Shown here: in pieces, positions 38,288-47,748 of the stretch
How the letters are laid out: every line of letters begins with the position of its first letter
Position numbering within the stretch: the stretch's first letter is position 1
Assembly: GCA_023386635.1 (NCBI GenBank)
Contig: JAEWJH010000134.1
Coordinates: 11,971-75,970 of the forward strand
Length of the DNA: 64,000 nt
Reading direction: 5' to 3'
DNA from: Pseudomonadota bacterium
GTDB taxonomy: Bacteria > Pseudomonadota > Alphaproteobacteria > Rhizobiales > Xanthobacteraceae
Made by a program: the position numbers and the translations under genes
The notes under the pieces: model-generated
What the model was told of the DNA's origin: nothing
Databases searched by the model: none
The model's input: only the letters and a program-made list of their open reading frames with translations

Positions 38288-38725
38288 TTACTTCACGCCG
38301 AGCAATTCGACGTCGAATATCAGCACCGCATTCGGCGGAATGACGCCGCCGGCACCGCGCGCGCCATAGCCGAGAGCGGGCGGAATGATCAGCGTGCGCT
38401 TGCCGCCGACCTTCATGGTCGAGACGCCCTCGTCCCAGCCCTTGATCACCTGACCCATGCCGACCGGAAACGCGAACGGCTCGTTGCGATCGACCGACGA
38501 GTCGAATTTCTGGCCCTTGATGCCGTTGTTGTAGAGCCAGCCGGTGTAATGCACCGTGGCGGTCTGCCCGCGCTTCGGCGAAACGCCGGTGCCGACCTTG
38601 GTGTCGGTGTATTGCAGGCCGGAGGATGTGGTTTGCGGGGCAGCGTCGGACATGGTGGGGATGCTCAGGGTGAGAGAAAGGACAGCGGCCGAAGCCAAAA
38701 CGGCGCGGCGGGAGAGGACGGACAT
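38288..38725 (-). CDS. Secreted FKBP-type peptidyl-prolyl isomerase
   Basis: Periplasmic prolyl isomerase of 145 residues. The N-terminus MSVLSRRAVLASAAVLSLTL is a signal sequence with a twin-arginine-like RR. One FKBP domain follows: TVHYTGWLYNNGIKGQKFDSS, GMGQVIKGWDEGVSTMKVGG, IPPALGYGARGAGGVIPPNA, LIFDVELLGV. Substrate-pocket residues (Y, F, D, W, Y) are all seen. ATG 38725 follows CGGAGTC. The gene lies next to a low-GC stretch carrying the OLD-family gene. Confidence 0.94.
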   Translation of the reverse strand: MSVLSRRAVLASAAVLSLTLSIPTMSDAAPQTTSSGLQYTDTKVGTGVSPKRGQTATVHYTGWLYNNGIKGQKFDSSVDRNEPFAFPVGMGQVIKGWDEGVSTMKVGGKRTLIIPPALGYGARGAGGVIPPNAVLIFDVELLGVK

Positions 38726-38834
38726 AAAGCGACTCCGTGGGTGATGCGGGATCATAGAGGGACGCAGACAAGATGTCGTCGTAGATGCTCGCTCGCTTCG
38801 CCAAAATTTCGCGTAGAAAAATCAATTTTAGACA

Positions 38835-40238
38835 TCACAACACCCCCTTTTCTACCGAGGGGTGTTCTAATAGCGCAGACGTAATTTTAGCGAACAACTC
38901 TTCAACATACGCTTCATATTCGGCCTTAAGCACACCTCGTCTATCGAAAATTCCTATCTTATTAATTTCTTCCGTCTCTCTCCCGTTTGCATCGCGCTTA
39001 GACTTATCTCTCATATCCGGCGTAGGCAGCAACAAACTTAATGCGTCAGGAAATTTTCGAATCGCATCTTGGTGCATCGACCGCTGATCGCCATCAAAAA
39101 CCGCGACGGCTGGAATACCCAGATCATGCGCCATTCCCAAGAACGAAATTATATTGCCTGCCCCTCCTGCCCCGTAACCAAAAGCCGGTAAGGGACACCA
39201 ACCTTTTTCTTGCGCGTATTTTTTTAAGAGCCCAACATCTTCTTGCCCCTCGAAAAAGACAACCTCATCGGCGAAAAATATCTCGCGAGCCACTGCATCC
39301 AAGAGATTGGGCTTTTGCCAATCGTTTGTGAGAGTTTGCAAATGCATTAAAGTCTCAGCAGTCAAAGCACCTACGCAAATCCCGTTCTTTTCTTGCGTCA
39401 GTCTAAAAATGACGGCGCCATTCGCGATATCTGACCAGTTCACGAAATATGGAGAATGCGTAGTAATTATAATTTGCCGCTCCTTAGAAAAGTCGGAGAG
39501 AACCTCCGCAAGGCTTTTCTGAGCTTGGGGATGTAGAGATAATTCCGGCTCGTCAATCGCGACAACTCGCTCTGCTGAAGAATCAAGCAGAGCCATCGCG
39601 ATCCGGAAGAGGCTCGCCATTCCATCGCCAAACAAGTCTGCCGCATGCGTCGCGCCAGAGTGAGTTGTGTAAAGAACAAAAGTTTGACCGCGCGATAATT
39701 CAATCCTCCAAGTATTGATTTGAGGAACAAGGCGCCTAAGCAAGCTATCGAATTGCTCTCTTCGTTCTGAAGTCAGAGCTGCAACACGTGACACTAAATA
39801 AGCATCTTGCACTTCGTTCATATTGTGAATTGCGTTCTGCCAATACGACCCCTCTTCCATAGTCTGCTGATGCGTATATGGCGCCCAGGACCGACGTGAT
39901 GGCACTACACGTACATCATCCAACGATGGCCACGCGCTAGAACCCAAAGAGACTAGATTTGCCCCCATATCAGGATTTGAAACTGAACGAATCGCACCCT
40001 CGGAAGTTGTAAGAGAAATTTTTAGAATTTTATTTGCGTGACGATGCTCTAAATCAACTTGTCGCGGATAAAGAACCAAGCGTAGCGCGTTCAAGACGCT
40101 TGTTTTGCCAGCATTATTAGGGCCAACAATAACCGTCAAACCGCTTCCCGCTTCTCCGTTTGGCAAAGCGAATTGAATCTCTCGGCTATTATAGAAACCG
40201 CGGTAATACTCAATCTCTATCGATTTTAGAGAGGGCAT
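38835..40238 (-). CDS. OLD-family ATP-dependent endonuclease (AAA/ABC ATPase + TOPRIM), likely class 1
   Basis: Predicted nuclease of 467 residues. Walker A GPNNAGKT is at 39-46, the degenerate ABC signature at LFGDGMAS (202-209), Walker B VVAIDEPE (225-232) and the H-loop TTHSPYF (259-265). The TOPRIM domain has VVFFEGQED (E330) and AVFDGDQ (D382, D384). Family members (OLD of phage P2, GajA relatives) act in phage defence or DNA repair. No UvrD-like helicase partner is present, as in class 1. GC content is far below the flanks: 22 of 60 bases in 39661-39720. Its ATG begins one base after the pccB stop, so it is translationally coupled to pccB. Probable horizontal acquisition. Confidence 0.88.
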   Translation of the reverse strand: MPSLKSIEIEYYRGFYNSREIQFALPNGEAGSGLTVIVGPNNAGKTSVLNALRLVLYPRQVDLEHRHANKILKISLTTSEGAIRSVSNPDMGANLVSLGSSAWPSLDDVRVVPSRRSWAPYTHQQTMEEGSYWQNAIHNMNEVQDAYLVSRVAALTSERREQFDSLLRRLVPQINTWRIELSRGQTFVLYTTHSGATHAADLFGDGMASLFRIAMALLDSSAERVVAIDEPELSLHPQAQKSLAEVLSDFSKERQIIITTHSPYFVNWSDIANGAVIFRLTQEKNGICVGALTAETLMHLQTLTNDWQKPNLLDAVAREIFFADEVVFFEGQEDVGLLKKYAQEKGWCPLPAFGYGAGGAGNIISFLGMAHDLGIPAVAVFDGDQRSMHQDAIRKFPDALSLLLPTPDMRDKSKRDANGRETEEINKIGIFDRRGVLKAEYEAYVEELFAKITSALLEHPSVEKGVL

Positions 40239-40239
40239 C

Positions 40240-41772
40240 TCACACCGGCAAATTATCGTGCTTCCGCCGCGGCATCTCGACATGCTTGTCCTTCAGCATG
40301 GCGAGCGCACGGGCGATGCGCTTGCGCGTCGAGTGCGGCATGATCACGTCGTCGATATAGCCGCGCTCGGCGGCGACGAACGGCGACAGGAAGCGGTCCT
40401 CGTATTCCTTGGTGCGCGCGGCGATCTTCTCCGGATCGCCGATGTCGGCGCGGAAGATGATCTCCACCGCGCCCTTCGCACCCATCACGGCGATCTGCGC
40501 CGTCGGCCAGGCATAGTTGACGTCGCCGCCCACATGCTTCGACGCCATCACGTCGTAGGCGCCGCCGAACGCCTTGCGGGTGATCACGGTGACGAGCGGC
40601 ACCGTCGCCTGCGAATAGGCGAACAGGAGCTTGGCGCCGTGTTTGATCAGGCCGTTGTATTCCTGCGCGGTGCCCGGCAGGAAACCCGGCACGTCGACGA
40701 ACGTCACGATCGGGATATTGAACGCATCGCAGAAGCGCACGAACCGCGCGCCCTTGCGTGACGCATCGCTGTCGAGAACGCCGGCGAGCACCAGCGGCTG
40801 GTTGGCGACGAAGCCCACCGTGCGGCCGGCGATGCGGCCGAAGCCGGTGACGATATTTTTCGCGTAAGCGCCGGCGATCTCGAAGAAGTCGCCCTCGTCC
40901 ACCACTTTGTGGATCAGTTCCTTGATGTCGTAGGGCTTGTTCGGATTGTCAGGCACCAGCGTGTCGAGGCTGTCGTCGATCTCATCGACGCTCTGCGCGG
41001 TCGGCCATTGCGGCACGCCGCTCTCGTTGTTGGCCGGCAGGAAGTCGATCAGCCGGCGCATCTGCAACAGCGCCTCGACGTCGTTCTCGAACGCGCCGTC
41101 GGCGACGCCGGACTTCGCCGAGTGCACCGACGCGCCGCCGAGTTCTTCCGCCGTCACCACCTCGTTGGTGACGGTCTTCACCACGTCCGGACCGGTGACA
41201 AACATGTAGCTCGTATCGCGCACCATGAAGATGAAGTCGGTCATCGCCGGCGAATAGACGTCGCCGCCCGCGCATGGGCCCATGATGACGCTGATCTGCG
41301 GGATGACGCCCGATGCGAGCACGTTGCGCTTGAACACTTCGCCATAGCCGCCGAGCGCAGCGACGCCTTCCTGGATGCGCGCGCCGCCGGCGTCGAACAG
41401 ACCGATGATCGGCGCACGCGCCTTCATCGCCATGTCCTGCACCTTCATGATCTTCTGCGCATGGGTTTCGGAGAGAGAACCGCCGAACACGGTGAAGTCC
41501 TTGGAGAACAGATAAACGGTGCGGCCGTTCACCGTGCCCCAGCCGGTGACGACGCCGTCGCCGGGGATTTTCGTTTTCTCCATCCCGAAGTCGGTCGAGC
41601 GGTGCTCGACGAACATGTCGAACTCCTCGAACGAGCCTTTGTCGAGCAAGAGTTCGATACGCTCGCGCGCGGTGAGCTTGCCGCGCTTGTGCTGCGCCTC
41701 GATGCGCTTGTCGCCGCCGCCGGCGCGCGCCTCCGCGCGCCGCTGTTCGAGCCTGTCGAGAATATCTTTCAT
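40240..41772 (-). CDS. pccB: Propionyl-CoA carboxylase beta subunit
   Basis: Carboxyltransferase subunit, 510 residues, standard length. Acyl-CoA and biotin-site motifs: [60 protein letters not shown], and [20 protein letters not shown]. The canonical C-terminus ([12 protein letters not shown]) is intact. ATG 41772 overlaps the DUF2157 stop (ATGA); the long frame continuing to 42807 is only an out-of-frame shadow of that gene. The end is followed directly by the OLD-family gene. Confidence 0.96.
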   Translation of the reverse strand: MKDILDRLEQRRAEARAGGGDKRIEAQHKRGKLTARERIELLLDKGSFEEFDMFVEHRSTDFGMEKTKIPGDGVVTGWGTVNGRTVYLFSKDFTVFGGSLSETHAQKIMKVQDMAMKARAPIIGLFDAGGARIQEGVAALGGYGEVFKRNVLASGVIPQISVIMGPCAGGDVYSPAMTDFIFMVRDTSYMFVTGPDVVKTVTNEVVTAEELGGASVHSAKSGVADGAFENDVEALLQMRRLIDFLPANNESGVPQWPTAQSVDEIDDSLDTLVPDNPNKPYDIKELIHKVVDEGDFFEIAGAYAKNIVTGFGRIAGRTVGFVANQPLVLAGVLDSDASRKGARFVRFCDAFNIPIVTFVDVPGFLPGTAQEYNGLIKHGAKLLFAYSQATVPLVTVITRKAFGGAYDVMASKHVGGDVNYAWPTAQIAVMGAKGAVEIIFRADIGDPEKIAARTKEYEDRFLSPFVAAERGYIDDVIMPHSTRKRIARALAMLKDKHVEMPRRKHDNLPV

Positions 41773-42740
41773 GATGCCTTCTTCGTCTCCGCGCGGCGGT
41801 TGAACGTCCACAAGGCGAGCCCGAATGCCAGCATCAGCAGGCCGCCCAGCAGCACGGACAAGGCGTTGGCGCCGAGCCGTTCGAACCATTGGGTATAGAA
41901 GTGGATAGCCCCGAACACCGCGGCGACATTGACCACCCAGCGCCGGTTCGCCTTCGCGCCCCAGACGCCGACGAGGAGCAGCGCCACCGCCCACAGAACG
42001 GAAAACACATAAGCCGGAATGACCGCGCCGCGCGCTAGACTTTCGTTGAGCACCGCCGGATCGCCGCTCGCCATCGACCGCAGGAGCCGCAGCGGATCGC
42101 CCCACAGCGAGCCGATCCAGAAGCCGAAATTGACCAGCAGCACCGACGTGCGCGCGGCGGCAATGGCGATGCTTTCGTAGTCCGCCGTCAGCCGCTTCGA
42201 GGCGTGATAGGCGATGAGCGCCAGCGCGCCGAACAGCACAATGGTGACGGTCGGCTCGTAGATCGCCAGCGAATAGCTCGCATGCATATAGCCGGTGCGC
42301 GCGCCGAGACACGCGGCGAGCGCCAGCACCGCGCCGACCATCAGCAGGCTCGACCGCGCGACGATCGATCCGACTGCCAGCGCCGCGGTGACGATCAGCA
42401 GCGAGGCGAGCGAGCCTGCGCCGAAGGCGATGACGCCGCCCGAGAACATCAGCGCGCCGATGACGAGGCAGATCTGCGCCAGCAGGTGCCATTGCGCGGC
42501 CGCCATGAACGCGATGGCGAGGCCGGCTGCGAACACCGCGGCGCCGATGGCGATGGCGGTCGCCGGGACCGGCACCAGCGCGACCGCGCTCGCGGCGATG
42601 GAGATGACGCCGAAGCCGATCAGAATGCTGATACCGAGCGCCGAGGTGCCGGGCGCGGCGAGGCCCTTCAGCCGCGCGGCCTCGGCCGGCGTCAGCTTGC
42701 CGTCTTCCACCAGTTTGGACAGATCGAGCGTGATCTTCAT
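41769..42740 (-). CDS. DUF2157 domain membrane protein
   Basis: Membrane protein of 323 residues. The N-terminal soluble stretch ([20 protein letters not shown]) recalls the short leader of DUF2157 proteins. About ten helices follow in Ala/Leu/Gly-rich segments. ATG 42740 matches the start of the conserved region; the frame opens to 42809. It overlaps pccB by four bases, so both are in one operon. The family has no known function. Confidence 0.82.
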   Translation of the reverse strand: MKITLDLSKLVEDGKLTPAEAARLKGLAAPGTSALGISILIGFGVISIAASAVALVPVPATAIAIGAAVFAAGLAIAFMAAAQWHLLAQICLVIGALMFSGGVIAFGAGSLASLLIVTAALAVGSIVARSSLLMVGAVLALAACLGARTGYMHASYSLAIYEPTVTIVLFGALALIAYHASKRLTADYESIAIAAARTSVLLVNFGFWIGSLWGDPLRLLRSMASGDPAVLNESLARGAVIPAYVFSVLWAVALLLVGVWGAKANRRWVVNVAAVFGAIHFYTQWFERLGANALSVLLGGLLMLAFGLALWTFNRRAETKKAS

Positions 42741-42844
42741 GCCGCCTGCCGCCCCTCCGCGCCGGGAACCATTCCGGCAGGGATAGCACGGCTGGCGCGC
42801 GCGCCACACCGAGCGCCCGACGCTGCCAACAGCTGCGCTGGGGG

Positions 42845-43126
42845 TCAGCGGAGTGAGCCGGTGGTGCGCAGGATATAGCCCAGCACCTCGGCCACCGCCC
42901 GGTAAAGGCTTTCCGGGATCGGCTCGTCGAGCGGCAGTTGCGACAGCGCCACCGCCAGCGTCGGGTTCTCGTTGAGCGGTACGCCGTGCGCTTTCGCCGT
43001 CTCGGCGATGCGCCGGGCGACGTCGCCCCGCCCGATGGCGACCACGCGCGGGGCCGCTGGCCGCTCGTACTGGAGCGCGACCGCGACCTCCGTCGCCGGG
43101 TTTTGGGGTTTCCGCGGCTCGGTCAT
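42845..43126 (-). CDS. FhlB-like C-terminal FlhB-domain protein
   Basis: A stand-alone version of the FlhB/HrcU C-terminal domain, 93 residues: [57 protein letters not shown]. The export-switch autocleavage motif NPTH is replaced by NPAT (residues 9-12), so self-cleavage is not expected. Such proteins can partly replace the FlhB cytoplasmic domain in flagellar export. It overlaps the fliK-like gene by ATGA. The long frame to 44581 is a shadow of that gene. Confidence 0.88.
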   Translation of the reverse strand: MTEPRKPQNPATEVAVALQYERPAAPRVVAIGRGDVARRIAETAKAHGVPLNENPTLAVALSQLPLDEPIPESLYRAVAEVLGYILRTTGSLR

Positions 43127-44136
43127 GTGGCGCGGTCCAGCAGCCGGCCCGGCGCGGCCGTGCCCTTCTCCGGCGCGCCGAGGCGGCAGTTCAGCTCGCC
43201 GGGCTCGAGCGCGGCTTCCGCCAGCATCGCCTGCAGCAGCGGCAGGCCCTGGTGCAGCGCCTGCGCGCTCGTGAGCCGCTCGGCAACGATGGAGACATTG
43301 GTGTGCGGCCCGGTCTGGGTAATGCGGGCATGGATCGGCCCCGCCGGATCGAGATGGACCGAGAAGCCGATGCGCCAGACCGGCGGCTGGTCCTCCTCCC
43401 CGGCGGCGCGGCGCCCCTCCCGCCCCACCTGCAGGGCGACCACCGCGGTGCCCTGCGGCGTCAGCAGCGGGATTTCCAAAGTGAGCCGATGCGGATGGTC
43501 CGGCACGCGGGCGTCGGGCAGCGAGGCGACCTGCAGCATGGTCTGCCGGTTCAGTGCCGCGTCGGTATCGGTCAGGATCTGCTCGGCGGCGGCCCGGAGC
43601 GGCGGCATGCCGACTTTCGCCGGCGATGGCGGCTGGCCGGCGGGCGGCGCGCCCGGATAGGGCGGCGGCGGCGCGGGCCGCACCGAGGCTTCGGGTTCCG
43701 CACCGAGGAAGCTTTGCAGCACGGCGCGCAGATTGATCAGCGCGGCCTTGAGGTCGCCCCCGCCGAATTGCCCGGACGCCAGCGCCGCTTCCAGAAACAA
43801 GCCGGAGCGCGCCACGGCAGCCTGCAAGGTCTCTGCCGCCATGTCCCCGACCGGCAGTTGCAACCCGAGGACTGCCTGCACCGCCGCGCGCAAAGCCGGC
43901 GGCAGATCGGGCCGCGCGGCGAATGCGGTCAGATCGGCATAGAGCGGCGCGAGGCCGTTCTGGCGCACGGCGGCGGATTTGAGTGTCGCGTCGAGCAAAG
44001 CGAGCAGCGGATCGGCCGGTGCTGGCGGCGGCGCGGCAGGCACAGCCGCGCCCTGCCCCGGTTGAGGCGAGGCATCCGGATGCGTGCGCTGCTGCACGAC
44101 GCCATAACCCGAGACGAGCGGCGGAATGGTAACCAT
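43123..44136 (-). CDS. FliK-like flagellar hook-length control protein
   Basis: Protein of 337 residues. The N-terminal half is Ala/Pro-rich and partly disordered. The C-terminal half (about residues 205-325) has the Flg_hook fold: RLTLEIPLLTPQGTAVVALQ, WRIGFSVHLDPAGPIHARIT, VSIVAERLTSAQALHQGLPL. It likely measures hook length or switches export specificity with FhlB, with which it is translationally coupled. Other flagellar genes are not adjacent. The N-terminus is weakly conserved, so the exact subfamily is unsure. Confidence 0.8.
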   Translation of the reverse strand: MVTIPPLVSGYGVVQQRTHPDASPQPGQGAAVPAAPPPAPADPLLALLDATLKSAAVRQNGLAPLYADLTAFAARPDLPPALRAAVQAVLGLQLPVGDMAAETLQAAVARSGLFLEAALASGQFGGGDLKAALINLRAVLQSFLGAEPEASVRPAPPPPYPGAPPAGQPPSPAKVGMPPLRAAAEQILTDTDAALNRQTMLQVASLPDARVPDHPHRLTLEIPLLTPQGTAVVALQVGREGRRAAGEEDQPPVWRIGFSVHLDPAGPIHARITQTGPHTNVSIVAERLTSAQALHQGLPLLQAMLAEAALEPGELNCRLGAPEKGTAAPGRLLDRAT

Positions 44137-44205
44137 CCGTGACCCCGCAATTTCCCGACCCAGCGATGTGTAATGGGATTCGCGGAGAAACGCGCGTTGA
44201 AACCG

Positions 44206-44970
44206 TCAGGAACCCGCGCGGTCGAGGATCAGCGCGGCGGCCCGCATCTCCGCTTCGCGGAAGGCGCGGCGCTTGAGCGCGAGTTCGTCGCGGCCCCATT
44301 GCTGCATCTGGAAGTCCTCGTCGGCATGCGCCGCCGCCCACGCCTCGTCGACCGTGAGCGAACGCGCGTCGAGCGCCAGCGCGATCAGCGCCGAACCGGT
44401 GAGCGTCGTGATCGACGACAGCGCGCCGAGGCGCCACGGATCGGATGGGATCGCGCGGCGCGCGGCAGTCACCGCCTGCTCCGGCTGATGCTGGAACACG
44501 ATGCCTTCGGCCAGCACGAAGCGCGCGCCAAGCGCGTCGCGCGCGAAAGCGAGCACCGGGTCCCAGTGGCGGGCCTGCCATTCGACCAGGCTCGCCGGTT
44601 CGCCGGCGCGATAGAACACCATGTCACTTGCGAGATAGCGCGCGATCTCGTCGGCGACCGGCTGCGGCGCTTCGGCAACACCGTCGACGATCGCATTGGC
44701 GAGCCGCGTCAGCGGCATCGTCGCCGGATCGATCATCGCCGTCTGCGCATTCCATTCGTCGGCGATAGCTTGCGCGAGCGCTGCATCGGGCGCGGCGAGC
44801 AAGCGACGCGCCGGCGTGCGCACCGGTTTGCCATCAAGCAGCACGGCGTTTTCGGCGTCCACCGTCGCCTGCTCGTAGAAGCGCTTGCGCATCGGCCGCA
44901 TGTTGCGCCGCGCCGCCTCGGTCGGATCGAGCGGCGGGTTGTCGAAAATTTCTTCGAAGATGTCACGCAT
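44206..44970 (-). CDS. ATP12 family F1-ATPase assembly chaperone
   Basis: Chaperone of 254 residues matching alphaproteobacterial ATP12: MRPMRKRFYEQATV, VRTPARRLLAAPDAALAQAI, ADEWNAQTAMIDPATMPLTR, DMVFYRAGEPASLVEWQARH, WDPVLAF. In mitochondria ATP12 binds the F1 alpha subunit before assembly; the bacterial role is inferred from that. ATG 44970 is downstream of GAGGAAGC; the frame opens to 45084. It overlaps the HAD phosphatase gene by eight bases, a common arrangement in related genomes. Confidence 0.92.
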   Translation of the reverse strand: MRDIFEEIFDNPPLDPTEAARRNMRPMRKRFYEQATVDAENAVLLDGKPVRTPARRLLAAPDAALAQAIADEWNAQTAMIDPATMPLTRLANAIVDGVAEAPQPVADEIARYLASDMVFYRAGEPASLVEWQARHWDPVLAFARDALGARFVLAEGIVFQHQPEQAVTAARRAIPSDPWRLGALSSITTLTGSALIALALDARSLTVDEAWAAAHADEDFQMQQWGRDELALKRRAFREAEMRAAALILDRAGS

Positions 44971-45673
44971 GGGGTTGCTTCCTCGGCTCTCCCCGCGTGT
45001 GTCGCGCCGGCGAGGACCACCGCGTCTCCAGCGCAGGCACCAGTTGCGCGAAATCGTCGACGACGACATCGGCACCCGCGGCATGCAAGTCCGCGACCGG
45101 ATGATAACCCCAGCTCACGCCGATGGCGGCGACGCCGGCAGCGCGCGCCATGGCGATGTCGAATACCGTGTCGCCGATCATCACCGTATCATGCGGTTCA
45201 GCGCCGGCCTCACGCATCGCCTGATGCAGCATCGCCGGGTCCGGTTTCGACGGCGCGGTGTCGGCGGTCTGCACCGTGGCGAAGCGGTCGTAGAGACCAT
45301 GGTGTCCCAGCACCAGCTTGACTCCCCGCACCGACTTGCCGGTGGCGATGCCAAGCAGCACGTCGTCGCGTTGCGCCAGCATCTCCACCGCGTCACGCGC
45401 CCCCGGATAAAGCGGCTCGTGATGCGTATTGTCGCGGCGCAGACTCTGGAACGCGCTCTTGTAGCTCTCGATCAGTCCGTCGATCGGATGCGCGGCATTG
45501 CCGGCGGCAAGCGTCACGAAAGCTTCCTGCAAGGACAGGCCGACGATCGACAGCACGATCTCGCGCGGCGGGCAGACCAGACCGTGCTGGTCGTAGGTCT
45601 GCTGCATCGCAGCACAGATCATGTGCTGGCTGTCCACCAGGGTCCCATCGCAATCGAAAACAACGAGCTTCAT
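44963..45673 (-). CDS. HAD-IA phosphatase, phosphoglycolate phosphatase-like
   Basis: Haloacid dehalogenase-type hydrolase of 236 residues. Motif I is VFDCDGTLVDS (nucleophile D8), motif II GIATGKSVRG, motif III K in APSKPDPAMLHQAM, and motif IV IGDTVFDIAMARAAGVAAIG. Helical cap between motif I and II. It likely dephosphorylates a small phosphorylated metabolite such as 2-phosphoglycolate. It is divergent from the KOR operon across 272 bases. In related genomes this gene usually follows rluC directly; here that is interrupted. Confidence 0.92.
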   Translation of the reverse strand: MKLVVFDCDGTLVDSQHMICAAMQQTYDQHGLVCPPREIVLSIVGLSLQEAFVTLAAGNAAHPIDGLIESYKSAFQSLRRDNTHHEPLYPGARDAVEMLAQRDDVLLGIATGKSVRGVKLVLGHHGLYDRFATVQTADTAPSKPDPAMLHQAMREAGAEPHDTVMIGDTVFDIAMARAAGVAAIGVSWGYHPVADLHAAGADVVVDDFAQLVPALETRWSSPARHTRGEPRKQPHA

Positions 45674-45945
45674 TGTACTTTTGGTACTTTTGCCGGTTCC
45701 ACCGCCCCCCGGCGGTTGCGAGCCCTATAACCCCGCTTTCAGAGCGCGGAAAGAACAAATCCCGACGGATCGCCTCACGGATCGTTGTCCTGCCCTCCCG
45801 CAAAAGCCGGGTGGTCTTTGGAAAAAGCCTAAACTACACTTCCCGGAGTCGGCGCCAGACCGACACAGCGAGGGAAAGACCACTCCGCAGAGCGACCATC
45901 ACACTTCAAGAATTTTCGTCATGCGGGGCGCGTGCCGGGGAGAGA
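45674..45945. promoter_or_regulatory. Divergent intergenic region upstream of the 2-oxoacid oxidoreductase operon
   Basis: A 272-base gap holding the promoters of the HAD gene and of the flavoprotein-korAB operon. Features: a perfect 9-bp inverted repeat GTGGTCTTT (45811-45819)/AAAGACCAC (45875-45883) enclosing a smaller hairpin GTCGG/CCGAC (45849-45865); and GGGGAGAGA as ribosome-binding site just before ATG 45946. The nested hairpins could form a structured leader. No consensus promoter could be assigned with confidence. Confidence 0.45.
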
Positions 45946-47748
45946 ATGAAGAATACCGATATCGCGGCGCCTGATTACTTCCACAAAGTCGTCGACTGCC
46001 AATGGGCCTGTCCGGCCCACACGCCCGTACCCGAATATATCCGGTTGATCGCGGAAGGCCGCTACAGCGACGCCTATATGATCAACTGGAAGTCGAACGT
46101 GTTTCCGGGAATCCTCGGGCGCACCTGCGACCGCCCCTGCGAGCCCGCCTGCCGGCGCGTGCGCGTCGAAGATGAGCCCGTCGCCATCTGCCGGCTGAAG
46201 CGTGTCGCCGCCGATTACAAGGACGACATCACCGCGCGGTTGCCGAAGCCCGCGCAACGCCGGAACGGCAAGCGCATCGCGCTCGTCGGCGGCGGCCCCG
46301 CCTCCCTCACCGTCGCGCGCGATCTCGCCCCGCTCGGCTACGATTGCACCGTGTTCGACGGCGATCCCAAAGCGGGCGGCATGATCCGCACGCAGATCCC
46401 GAAATTCCGCCTTCCCGACAGCGTGATCGACGAAGAGACCGGCTACATCCTCGGCCTCGGCGTCACCTTCAAGGGCGGCACGCGGATCGACAGCCTGAAG
46501 GCGCTGCTCGCCGACGGCTACGACGCGGTGTTCGTCGGCTCCGGCGCGCCGCGCGGCCGCGACCTCGATATTCCCGGCCGGCAGGAAGGTGCGGCCAACA
46601 TCCATATCGGCATCGACTGGCTGTCCTCGGTGTCGTTCGGCCACATCAGCAAGATCGGCAAACGCGTTATCGTCCTGGGCGGCGGCAACACCGCCATGGA
46701 CTGCTGCCGCTCCGCGCGCCGCCTCGGCGGCGATGACGTGAAGGTGATCGTCCGCTCCGGCTTCGAGGAGATGAAAGCCTCGCCGTGGGAGAAAGAGGAC
46801 GCGATGCATGAAGGCATCCCGATCCTCAACTACATGGTGCCCAAGGCCTTCACCCACGAAAACGGCAAGCTCACCGGCGTCACCTTCGAGAAGGTGAAGG
46901 CGGTGAAGGACGACCAGGGCCGTCGCAAGCTGGTCCCGACCGGCGATCCGGACGAGCATGTGCCGTGCGACGATGTGCTGGTCGCGGTCGGACAGGAAAA
47001 CTCCTTCCCGTGGATCGAGCGCGATATCGGCATCGCCTTCGACGACTGGGGCATGCCCAAGGTCGACCCGGTGACGTTCCGCTCGACGCATCCGCTCATC
47101 TTCTTCGGCGGCGACGCCGCGTTCGGCCCGAAGAACATCATCTGGGCCGTCGCGCACGGCCACGAGGCTGCCGTCTCCATCGACAAGATGCTCAATGGCG
47201 AGGACATCGCCGAGCGGCCCGTGCCCGCGGTGACGCTGGTGAGCCAGAAGATGGGCATCCACGAATGGTCCTACGACAACGCGGTCGCGCTCGACGAACG
47301 GTACAAGGTGCCGCAGCGCGACAAGGCCGTGGCGCTGAAGGACATCAAGGCGGAGGTCGAACTCGGCTTCGACGTCAAACTCGCGCTGGCCGAAGCCGGC
47401 CGCTGTCTCAATTGCGACGTCGAGACGGTGTTTACGCCGTCGCTGTGCATCGAGTGTGACGCCTGCGTCGATATCTGCCCGATGGACTGCATCACCTTCA
47501 CCGAGAACGGCGAGGAAGCGGAGTTGCGCACGCGGCTCAACGCGCCCGCGCCCAATGTCGATCAGGCGCTCTATGTCCAGAACGGGCTGAAGACCGGCCG
47601 GGTGATGGTGAAGGATGAGGACGTCTGCCTGCATTGCAGCCTGTGCGCCGAGCGTTGTCCGACCGGTGCCTGGGACATGCAGAAATTCTTCCTGGAAATG
47701 ACACACGCGGGACCGTCATGCCGGCAGCACGCCCGATCAGCAGCGTAA
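45946..47748 (+). CDS. GltD-like FAD/NAD(P) oxidoreductase fused to a 2[4Fe-4S] ferredoxin domain
   Basis: Flavoprotein of 600 residues. N-terminal iron-sulfur helix domain: cysteines 18 and 22 (CQWAC) and 61, 65, 69 (CDRPCEPAC). FAD motif GGGPASLTVARDL at 115-127; pyridine-nucleotide motif VLGGGNTAMDCCRSARRLG near 243-261. Its C-terminus is a ferredoxin with CIECDACVDICP (501-512) and CLHCSLCAERCP (561-572), binding two clusters. This layout combines a glutamate-synthase small-subunit (NfnB/GltD) core with its own ferredoxin. With the downstream KorAB it probably passes electrons between ferredoxin-level clusters and NAD(P)H. The direction is unknown. Confidence 0.88.
   Translation: MKNTDIAAPDYFHKVVDCQWACPAHTPVPEYIRLIAEGRYSDAYMINWKSNVFPGILGRTCDRPCEPACRRVRVEDEPVAICRLKRVAADYKDDITARLPKPAQRRNGKRIALVGGGPASLTVARDLAPLGYDCTVFDGDPKAGGMIRTQIPKFRLPDSVIDEETGYILGLGVTFKGGTRIDSLKALLADGYDAVFVGSGAPRGRDLDIPGRQEGAANIHIGIDWLSSVSFGHISKIGKRVIVLGGGNTAMDCCRSARRLGGDDVKVIVRSGFEEMKASPWEKEDAMHEGIPILNYMVPKAFTHENGKLTGVTFEKVKAVKDDQGRRKLVPTGDPDEHVPCDDVLVAVGQENSFPWIERDIGIAFDDWGMPKVDPVTFRSTHPLIFFGGDAAFGPKNIIWAVAHGHEAAVSIDKMLNGEDIAERPVPAVTLVSQKMGIHEWSYDNAVALDERYKVPQRDKAVALKDIKAEVELGFDVKLALAEAGRCLNCDVETVFTPSLCIECDACVDICPMDCITFTENGEEAELRTRLNAPAPNVDQALYVQNGLKTGRVMVKDEDVCLHCSLCAERCPTGAWDMQKFFLEMTHAGPSCRQHARSAA

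Noticed and set aside
38833..40240. Possible target-site duplication at the edges of the OLD gene (CATCACAACACC versus CATCTCACACC)
   Set aside because: The match is short and imperfect and no transposase is present, so it may be chance.
41773..42807. Apparent N-terminal extension of pccB
   Set aside because: The open frame is an out-of-frame shadow of the DUF2157 gene; the PccB family begins at [12 protein letters not shown] and an ATGA overlap marks the true start.
43127..44581. Apparent long N-terminal extension of the FhlB-like gene
   Set aside because: It is the shadow of the fliK-like gene in another frame; only the last 93 codons have homology.
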